DNA of 17,555 nucleotides from Bacteroidota bacterium (lineage in GTDB: Bacteria > Bacteroidota > Bacteroidia > Chitinophagales > UBA8649). This document shows, in pieces, positions 1 to 5,739 of the stretch. A model generated the notes under the pieces. The model saw only the letters and a program-made list of their open reading frames with translations, was not told the origin of the DNA and did no database searches. A program made the translations under genes and the position numbers. The first letter of the stretch is position 1. Each line of letters starts with the position of its first letter. The stretch covers positions 1 to 17,555 of the forward strand of contig DLYY01000224.1 in assembly GCA_003447535.1 (NCBI GenBank), in the 5' to 3' direction.

Positions 1-990
1 TCGCCGTTCACGCTTATCAATTTCTCGAGCCCCTACGATTTCTAATAAGTCTTTGGCATGGCCCAGAGCAATAAGGGGTTTCCCCTGGTTTTGATAAAAA
101 TCAAGCGCTCTCTTTATGACTAACTCTTTATGAATTGGTTGAAGCTCCTTACATACATCTAATGATTCCTTTATTAGCTCCTCCGCTTGTGAGTATTGGT
201 TTGTATGCTCATAAACATGCGACAGATGAAAAGAAATCCTCAACTTATCAATGATATGTCCAGCCTTGTTTACTAATCTAAGGGCTTCCTCCAAATGGGC
301 TCTACAATGAACAAATTCTTTTAGTTCAAAATAATAAAGCCCTAAATATTGATGACTTCTTGATTCAGCAATTGTATTGTTGCACTTTTTACTAAGTAAC
401 AATGACTCATCAAGCATTATCTTTGACTCATTGTAATCTTTCAGGCTCAACAAGCATCTACCAATGTTACCTAAGATGAAAGGATAATTTGGTGAGGCTT
501 TGTCTTCCATGTGTTGTAAAGCCTTTTTATAGAATTTTAAAGCTTTATCAAAAGCTTCTTTTGTATCATAGATTACTGCCAAATTATTGTAAGAACCCGC
601 TAAAACTTCAGGAGAATCACCTGGATACGATACGGCTTCTGTTAAAGTTCGGATGCTCTCCTCAATACGACCAAGATGGCGCAAAACCATCCCTGTAAAA
701 CTCAACATAGATTGAACAATCCCAGATAAGCCATTTTTATGCGCCACTTGCTTTGCACTGTTTCCAAACGACAGGGCCTTGTCCAGCTCACGACTGTGAA
801 AGAAACAAAAGGCAATATATTTTAAGGCTAGAGCTTGATGCATTGCATCTGCTGCCTCTTCAGCAGCTTTGTGATAGGCCTTGCTCTTCTTAAGACCTTC
901 TACTTGATCTGCAACAATAACCGCTTCTACCTCGTCTCGTAATCGATCGAGTAACGCACTATTACTATGGATGTCAAGCACATTTGCCAT
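1..990 (-). CDS. TPR-repeat protein, C-terminus beyond window edge
   Basis: An uninterrupted reading frame runs from an ATG at 990 to the left edge with no stop, giving 330 residues of the N-terminal part of a longer protein. It has no signal peptide or membrane segment and is almost entirely helical. It contains recognisable tetratricopeptide units, for example AGSYNNLAVIYDTKEAFDKA (roughly residues 131-150), the following unit with LGNIGRCLLSLKDYNESK, and one with QYLGLYYFELKEFVHCRAHL. TPR arrays are protein-interaction scaffolds. In Bacteroidota, N-terminal arrays like this often precede a histidine kinase, LytTR, LuxR or nucleotide-cyclase output domain. The last visible residues (AREIDKRERR) look like the start of a charged linker or coiled coil, but the output domain lies outside the window, so no function can be assigned. 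The gene is divergent from the VDYGE-repeat gene, sharing 182 bp of upstream DNA. The start is chosen because it is the first ATG and begins a clean helical domain. Confidence 0.85.
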   Translation of the reverse strand, partial: MANVLDIHSNSALLDRLRDEVEAVIVADQVEGLKKSKAYHKAAEEAADAMHQALALKYIAFCFFHSRELDKALSFGNSAKQVAHKNGLSGIVQSMLSFTGMVLRHLGRIEESIRTLTEAVSYPGDSPEVLAGSYNNLAVIYDTKEAFDKALKFYKKALQHMEDKASPNYPFILGNIGRCLLSLKDYNESKIMLDESLLLSKKCNNTIAESRSHQYLGLYYFELKEFVHCRAHLEEALRLVNKAGHIIDKLRISFHLSHVYEHTNQYSQAEELIKESLDVCKELQPIHKELVIKRALDFYQNQGKPLIALGHAKDLLEIVGAREIDKRERR

Positions 991-1061
991 AAATTAAACA
1001 CATTATAAAAAATAGTATACGTAGATTCTTAGAATTCGTAACACTATTGAGCTAAAATTGT

Positions 1062-1115
1062 CAAAGCATGGGCTCGCTTTGCGCGGCTGACTGGCAGCAT
1101 TTTTCGATCGTGCAA
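1062..1115 (+). other. GC-rich patch able to fold, in divergent intergenic region
   Basis: The 182-bp gap between the TPR gene and the repeat-protein gene is AT-rich except here. CAAAGC (1062-1067) is complementary to GCTTTG (1076-1081). Alternatively TTGCGCG (1079-1085) pairs with CGTGCAA (1109-1115), with one G-U pair, enclosing GCTG (1086-1089) / CAGC (1095-1098). The two folds are mutually exclusive because they share TTG. This could be 5'-leader structure of the gene at 1173 or a small RNA, or it could be chance. I recognise no known RNA family. Confidence 0.2.
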
Positions 1116-1172
1116 CAGAATTCTAAAAAGACCAAAGTTCACTGATATGCAGTATCTTACCGTAGACCGATT

Positions 1173-1523
1173 ATGAAAAAAAGATTCATCTATGCCTCAG
1201 GTATACTTGCTCTAGCAAGTATTAGCCTTTCTACCTATGCCTTTATGCACGCTCCAAGCGACAACGATGCTTCTTATGAAGCGTCAGCGCTTCCCTCCCA
1301 CTGCCATGTCTATGGCGAAATAAAAGTCGTGGACTACGGAGAAGATTACAAGGTTAAAGTAGTTGACTACGGAGAGGATCTTGAAGTAAAAACAGTAGAC
1401 TACGGGGAAGACTATGAAGGTCGATGGAAGTTTGTCGACTACGGAGAAGACTATAAGATTAAATTTGTCGACTACGGAGAGGACTTCACCATCAAGTACG
1501 TAGACTACGGAGAAGGTTGCTAA
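1173..1523 (+). CDS. Small secreted VDYGE-repeat protein, probable 7(1) septoil-knot (DUF6150-like) family
   Basis: This is a 116-residue protein. Residues 1-23 form a signal peptide (MKKR, then a hydrophobic stretch, probable cleavage after TYA), so the product is exported. A short linker follows, then residues 44-116 are a repeat block. Six copies of VDYGE start at residues 53, 64, 75, 88, 99 and 110, spaced 11, 11, 13, 11 and 11, with alternating hydrophobic strands between them (for example KVKV, IKF, IKY). A degenerate first unit, CHVYGE, precedes them. Short 11-residue strands with one longer central unit containing a Trp (GRWKFVDY) and an abrupt C-terminal end fit my memory of the family first called DUF6150 and renamed for its predicted seven-crossing (7(1)) knot, where units usually read like VDYxxxAD. 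That assignment is from memory, not a search. The only cysteines, C44 and C116, sit at the two ends of the block. There is no T9SS sorting domain and no lipobox, so periplasmic or secreted location is open. Biological function is unknown. Confidence 0.8.
   Translation: MKKRFIYASGILALASISLSTYAFMHAPSDNDASYEASALPSHCHVYGEIKVVDYGEDYKVKVVDYGEDLEVKTVDYGEDYEGRWKFVDYGEDYKIKFVDYGEDFTIKYVDYGEGC
1329..1514 (+). repeat. Six in-frame 33/39-bp coding repeats (VDYGE units)
   Basis: The core GACTACGGAGA-like motif begins at 1332, 1365, 1398, 1437, 1470 and 1503, so the period is 33 bp except for one 39-bp interval between units 3 and 4. The Asp and Tyr codons are GAC and TAC in all six copies. The preceding Val codon varies (GTG, GTT, GTA, GTC, GTC, GTA), and one Gly codon pair is GGG-GAA or similar instead of GGA-GAA. 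The array is entirely inside the coding sequence and keeps frame. Confidence 0.9.
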
Positions 1524-1525
1524 CC

Positions 1526-2230
1526 CTATAGTTTACTAAAAACCTTGAGAAGCGCTTTCTTTCTGCTGCGGCTCACGGGGATTTTAATCGCTTTAGTGAG
1601 CTCTACCTGTGCATGTACGGAGTCAAACTTTTTGATGGCCGCTGTTGCAATGATATAGCTGTTGTGTGTACGGAAAAAAGCAAGGTCCGGAAGGCTTTCT
1701 TCAATGGATTTTAGTGTTCGAGTCACTAGAATTTCTCTGCTGGAATTCAGCACTATTCTGGCATAATTACTTTCCGCTTTGACATAAAGAATATCCTGGA
1801 AATGTATGATTTCGCTTGACCCTTTATGTTTAACTAAGAGCTTTCCCTTCATTGGATTCAAAAAAAGGTAGTCACTAAGCTTTTGATAGGTTTGCTTTAA
1901 ATCATCAATTTTTACTGGCTTTACCCAATAGTCAAAAACCTGATGCCTAATGGCTTTGATGGCAGAGGTGTCATCACCTGTCATGATAACTACAGGATAG
2001 GATACAGGACCTAACTGCTCTAACAAATCAAACCCAGATCCATCCGGGAGGGTGACATCAAGAACAAGCACATTGAACGACTGCTTGGATATTTCTTGGA
2101 GGGCCTCTCGAATTGACATTGCGTGATAGACAAATTGAATATCCTCCTCAAGAACTTTTGATAGTATCTCCAAAGACTCAGCAGCTTCTCTTGAATCCTC
2201 AACAACAAATATTTTTATACTCTCTTCCAA
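1526..2230 (-). CDS. LytTR-family response regulator
   Basis: This 234-residue protein has a receiver domain (about 1-120) and a LytTR DNA-binding domain (about 130-234). The receiver shows the acidic pair E11/D12, the phosphoacceptor D58 in LVLDVTLPDGSG, the switch threonine T84 in VIMTGDD and the lysine K104 in WVKPVK. The LytTR part has the typical DILYVKAESNYARI, EILVTRTLKSIEESL and FFRTHNSYIIA blocks. It should be phosphorylated by the kinase encoded just upstream and bind direct repeats in target promoters. The ATG at 2230 lies 7 bp after the kinase stop, so the pair is almost certainly co-transcribed. The stop is only 2 bp from the stop of the convergent VDYGE-repeat gene. All key residues are intact. 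The targets are not visible from sequence. Confidence 0.95.
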   Translation of the reverse strand: MEESIKIFVVEDSREAAESLEILSKVLEEDIQFVYHAMSIREALQEISKQSFNVLVLDVTLPDGSGFDLLEQLGPVSYPVVIMTGDDTSAIKAIRHQVFDYWVKPVKIDDLKQTYQKLSDYLFLNPMKGKLLVKHKGSSEIIHFQDILYVKAESNYARIVLNSSREILVTRTLKSIEESLPDLAFFRTHNSYIIATAAIKKFDSVHAQVELTKAIKIPVSRSRKKALLKVFSKL

Positions 2231-2237
2231 GATGGGT

Positions 2238-3890
2238 TTAGGTTTTGGTAAAGTTGAAGGTTACTTGTAATCCTTGTTCAAGTTCTCTTCGGCGTAAGGA
2301 TACATTCCAAGAGCCGTGCTCCTCATAGATTCGAATTCTTTCCCGAATCAACTCATTGCCCACTCCGCGGCTCTGATCGTAGATTTCCAAGCTGAGTTTG
2401 CTCAGGCCAGGACCATTATCTAGAACGTGCACATAAAGAGAACGATTATTACTAGTTCTGAAGTACACATCAATATGGTTTCCACCATTGGGACCCATTG
2501 CATGCTTAATCGCATTCTCTACAATGGGATGAACAATAAGACTAGGTATATATCGAGTGGCAAAACTCCCCTGTACGTCTTTGATATTAATCTTATAGGT
2601 AAAGCCGAGGCGTTGTGCCTCCAGCTTAAGATAGGCCTCAACTAGGGCAATCTCCTGCTCCACATAAATCTCTGCATCTCTTGCTGCATACATCAACTGA
2701 CGGATATACTCACTGAACTGACCCACATAGATTCCTCCAGTAATGGAGTCTGTTTTCAAGATAAAGTGCTGAACAGAAGCTAGAGCATTACTTAAAAAGT
2801 GCGTGTCTAGAAAGGAGACATTGACTTTAAGGTCTTCTGATTTTTTGAAGGCAGTAGGCTTACTTTCGCGCGGAGCAGATAAGTCCATAAGAAACGCTTG
2901 ACTTGTTTCTAAGACTTCGCTTTGAATCAACTGCAATTGATGTTTGGCATTACTAAGTCTTGCTGAAATTTCTTCTTCAGAAAAACCACAAAACATAGAG
3001 AGCTTGAGGTAGTCTAAGTGAAAGTGTGGTAGGGCTGTTTCCTGACGCCCATGCACCGGAGCGAGGGTCTTTTGCACAAAATCAATATCACCCAATGCCA
3101 TGCCAGCCTTACCCATAAGCAACCTAAACCTTGTATTGTCCCACGGCATGTTGCCTTCCTCAACTAGGTACAGCGCGCTCTTAGCGTAGGTAATTGCATC
3201 CTGCCATTCCTCATTGTGCATGCAAATTTTGGCCACTAAATGATAAAAACGCGCAAAGGTGTGAATGTTTGATGCATCGAGATTAATCATTTCCATATAA
3301 TGTTGCCTTACCTTTTTAGCAAAGGCTGTGCCCTGTCCTTGGTCTAAGTAGTGATGGGCAAGATTAAAGGCACATAAAATGTAGTAAGGGCTCCATTCTT
3401 CACCATTATTCTCAAGCACATCAAGTGTCGCCTTATACTTTTCCTCTGCTTTATTGTGGTCGCCTAGAACGGTCCACACTACGCCTAGGCCATTTAAAGA
3501 AGAGGCCTTTCTACGGTGAGACTGAGCATAGGCTAAACTCTGATTATAAGACGAAATGGAAAGGCCTACTAGATTTAAGTAACGCAAAAGACTTCCTCGT
3601 AGGCCATAACACATACCTATCATTTCCTTGTCACCGTCCTTGACCGCGTATTCTAGTGCCTGAAGAGAAGCTCTATTAGACGCTCTAAAATCAAAAGCTA
3701 TCATGTGATAGGATGCTTCGTTATACCGAAGCTCTGATATCGTGAAAGCATCCTGGGGTTCCTTGAGTTTGTCAAGAATACCGTCGAGGTATTTTGATGC
3801 AAGTGAGAGGTCCGAATAGAAATTTCGGCCAAACCCCTCCTTAAGCTCAAGCGTTGTTAATGTTTTGATTAGACTCCCTTCGAGTACCAC
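2238..3890 (-). CDS. Soluble TPR sensor histidine kinase, LytS/His_kinase type
   Basis: This is a 550-residue cytoplasmic protein with no signal peptide or membrane segment. Residues 1 to about 330 are helical TPR-like repeats (for example SLNGLGVVWTVLGDHNKAEE, 131-150). Residues about 355-550 are a His_kinase plus HATPase module of the LytS type: H-box THFLSNALASVQ with H364, N-box HPIVENAIKHAM with N459, G1 VLDNGPGL and a G2-like GVGNELIRERI. The usual PHFLFN motif reads THFLSN here, so the Pro and second Phe are replaced while His and Asn are kept. The stop is 7 bp before the LytTR regulator. The start is taken as GTG at 3890 because the frame is open further upstream only to a stop at 3954-3956 with no ATG or GTG, and the next Met is residue 63. 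Sensing through a cytoplasmic TPR array suggests an internal signal or protein partner. Which signal is unknown. Confidence 0.9.
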   Translation of the reverse strand: MVLEGSLIKTLTTLELKEGFGRNFYSDLSLASKYLDGILDKLKEPQDAFTISELRYNEASYHMIAFDFRASNRASLQALEYAVKDGDKEMIGMCYGLRGSLLRYLNLVGLSISSYNQSLAYAQSHRRKASSLNGLGVVWTVLGDHNKAEEKYKATLDVLENNGEEWSPYYILCAFNLAHHYLDQGQGTAFAKKVRQHYMEMINLDASNIHTFARFYHLVAKICMHNEEWQDAITYAKSALYLVEEGNMPWDNTRFRLLMGKAGMALGDIDFVQKTLAPVHGRQETALPHFHLDYLKLSMFCGFSEEEISARLSNAKHQLQLIQSEVLETSQAFLMDLSAPRESKPTAFKKSEDLKVNVSFLDTHFLSNALASVQHFILKTDSITGGIYVGQFSEYIRQLMYAARDAEIYVEQEIALVEAYLKLEAQRLGFTYKINIKDVQGSFATRYIPSLIVHPIVENAIKHAMGPNGGNHIDVYFRTSNNRSLYVHVLDNGPGLSKLSLEIYDQSRGVGNELIRERIRIYEEHGSWNVSLRRRELEQGLQVTFNFTKT

Positions 3891-3959
3891 TTCCCAATAG
3901 ATTAACTGAGAAGATAGGATTACTCGCTTAAAAAGCCTAATAAATGGACGGTGTTAACA

Positions 3960-4643
3960 TTACTCTTTAAGAATATCGCTAAACACCTTTCTAAATTTTG
4001 CCAGTTTTGGGTTGATTACAATTTGGCAATACCCATTGGAGCGGGCATTTAAGCGGTAGTAATCCTGGTGATAGGATTCCGCTTTGTAAAAGGTTGTGAT
4101 TGGGCTGACCTCCGTCACGATTGGATTCGGCCAAACCCCTTCTCCCTCCAATTGTTGGATAACCGATTCGGTAGCAAGTTTTTGATCCTCGCTATGATAA
4201 AACACCACCGATCTATACTGCGTTCCCTTATCGGCTCCCTGTTGATTGAGCGTGGTAGGGTCATGGGTTTCAAAAAAAACTTCCAAGAGTTTCTCATAAC
4301 GGAGAATAGATGGGTCAAAAACAATTTGAATCACCTCGGCATGACCCGTCATCCCACTGCATACTTCCTCGTAAGAAGGATTTGCAGAGCGACCACCACT
4401 ATATCCAGAAGCTACTTGCTCTACCCCTTCTATTGACTGAAAAATTGCCTCAGTACACCAAAAACAACCTCCTCCAAATGTTGCTGTATCTAATGCCTTC
4501 ATTGACTCCATAATTTCTTTGTTTGACTTATCCTTTTTTACCTCATAAACCATCTCTTCCCCTTGAGCATTAAAGGCACAACCTTGAGCAGAACATAGTA
4601 GTCCCAATATCCATAATCTCCAACCTTTCATAAACACCCGCAT
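3960..4643 (-). CDS. msrA: Peptide-methionine (S)-S-oxide reductase MsrA, exported
   Basis: MsrA reduces the S-epimer of methionine sulfoxide in oxidised proteins, using thiol reductant. The 227-residue protein carries the catalytic motif GGGCFWCTEAIF (C60 nucleophile, C63 also present), then SGYSGG, GHAEVIQIVFDP, HDPTTLNQQGADKGTQYRS and the C-terminal NGYCQIVI with C206 as likely resolving cysteine. The first 22 residues form an export signal (WRLWILGLLCSAQGC). C22 could be a lipidation site, but the lipobox AQGC is imperfect, so periplasmic cleavage is also possible. A second ATG at residue 5 (position 4631) gives a more typical MKGWR start and may be the true one. The kinase gene begins 69 bp downstream on the same strand with no terminator between, so the three genes may form one transcript. 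The divergent neighbour is the FMN enzyme at 4779. Confidence 0.95.
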   Translation of the reverse strand: MRVFMKGWRLWILGLLCSAQGCAFNAQGEEMVYEVKKDKSNKEIMESMKALDTATFGGGCFWCTEAIFQSIEGVEQVASGYSGGRSANPSYEEVCSGMTGHAEVIQIVFDPSILRYEKLLEVFFETHDPTTLNQQGADKGTQYRSVVFYHSEDQKLATESVIQQLEGEGVWPNPIVTEVSPITTFYKAESYHQDYYRLNARSNGYCQIVINPKLAKFRKVFSDILKE

Positions 4644-4778
4644 TCAGTAATATATCAAAAGAACGCCTCAATGTTTTAAAATGTTGCCACTATACTCCAC
4701 ATAAGAGAAGGAGGTAAGTCCATAGAAAGCCATACCTTAGAAAAGGACCAAAATGCAGTTAATCCCAAGCGTAATCCT

Positions 4779-5711
4779 ATGGAAAACTCCCTAAACCAAT
4801 TATTGAATATAAAGTATCCAATCATCCAAGCCGGCATGATATGGTGTTCAGATTGGCCCCTTGCCGCAGCGGTATCTAATGCGGGAGGCTTAGGAGTAAT
4901 TGGTTCAGGGGGTATGTATCCTGATGAACTTGAAGAAAACCTCAAGGCATGTACGAAAGCTACTAAGAAGCCCTTTGCGGTAAATCTACCCCTTCTCTAC
5001 CCCGATATTGAACAGCATGTCAAGTGTATTATCGATTACAAGGTGCCCATTGTAATCACCTCAGCGGGAAACCCAAAAACTTTGACAAGAGAGCTGCAAA
5101 ACCACGGAATCAAAGTCATCCACGTTGTGAGCAGCGTGCGGTTTGCCCTTAAAGCAGAGGCAGCTGGAGTCGATGCCATTGTCGCGGAAGGATTTGAAGC
5201 CGGTGGACACAATGGACGAGAGGAAACCACAACGCTTGTCTTAACGCCTTCCGTAGTCGATGCGGTAAATATTCCCGTGATATCCGCTGGAGGAATACGT
5301 TGTGGGCGAGGCATGCTTGCCGCCATGGCGCTTGGTGCCAGTGGCGTTCAAATCGGTTCGAGGTTTGTGTTAAGCAAAGAGTCAAGTGCGCACATGAACT
5401 TTAAGCAAGCGGTATGTAACGCCCATGAAGGGGATACCGAATTAAGGCTAAAGGCTGTAACCCCGGTAAGACTGTTAAAAAGTAAGTTTCAAGAACAAGT
5501 TAAAGAAGCCGAAGAGCGCGGAGCAAGTCCTGAAGAGCTCGAGCAACTTCTTGGGAAAGGCCGATCAAAAAAAGGAATGAAGTTGGGTGATCTCCAGGAA
5601 GGCGAACTTGAAATTGGTCAAGTAAGTGGCTATATGAATCAAATACTACCCGCAGGAGATATTGTTACCACAATCTGGTCTGAATACTTGCAGAGTAAAA
5701 TTGCGCTCTAA
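4779..5711 (+). CDS. Nitronate monooxygenase / FabK-like FMN-dependent oxidoreductase
   Basis: The 310-residue protein belongs to the 2-nitropropane dioxygenase / FabK TIM-barrel family, which binds FMN. Visible signatures are the N-terminal LNIKYPIIQAGM and AVSNAGGLGVIGSGG (flavin site), FAVNLPLL, VITSAGNP, VAEGFEAGGHNG with H144 as the likely catalytic histidine, the phosphate-binding ISAGGIRCGRGM, and QIGSRFVLSKES. In this family, nitronate monooxygenases detoxify alkyl nitronates such as propionate 3-nitronate, while FabK reduces enoyl-ACP in fatty-acid synthesis. Sequence reading alone does not separate them, and the gene is not next to other fab genes. The ATG at 4779 is used because no in-frame start lies just upstream and the N-terminus matches the family. 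It is divergent from msrA (135-bp gap) and convergent with the TonB receptor gene (28-bp gap). The family call is firm; the substrate is open. Confidence 0.85.
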   Translation: MENSLNQLLNIKYPIIQAGMIWCSDWPLAAAVSNAGGLGVIGSGGMYPDELEENLKACTKATKKPFAVNLPLLYPDIEQHVKCIIDYKVPIVITSAGNPKTLTRELQNHGIKVIHVVSSVRFALKAEAAGVDAIVAEGFEAGGHNGREETTTLVLTPSVVDAVNIPVISAGGIRCGRGMLAAMALGASGVQIGSRFVLSKESSAHMNFKQAVCNAHEGDTELRLKAVTPVRLLKSKFQEQVKEAEERGASPEELEQLLGKGRSKKGMKLGDLQEGELEIGQVSGYMNQILPAGDIVTTIWSEYLQSKIAL

Positions 5712-5739
5712 GAAATCCGTCGCATGTCCAACCAATACC

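Noticed and set aside
1029..1126. TTAGAATTC (1029-1037) and GAATTCTAA (1118-1126) inverted repeat
   Set aside because: The core GAATTC is itself palindromic, the arms are only 9 bases in AT-rich DNA and 80 bp apart, so it can be chance; there is no mobile-element gene between them.
1173..1523. CRISPR-like or satellite repeat array
   Set aside because: The 33-bp periodic units keep reading frame behind a signal peptide, encode a regular protein repeat and lack non-repeating spacers of equal length.
4068..4436. 122-codon open frame on the plus strand
   Set aside because: It is antisense to msrA, whose catalytic motifs are intact, and its translation has no family resemblance.
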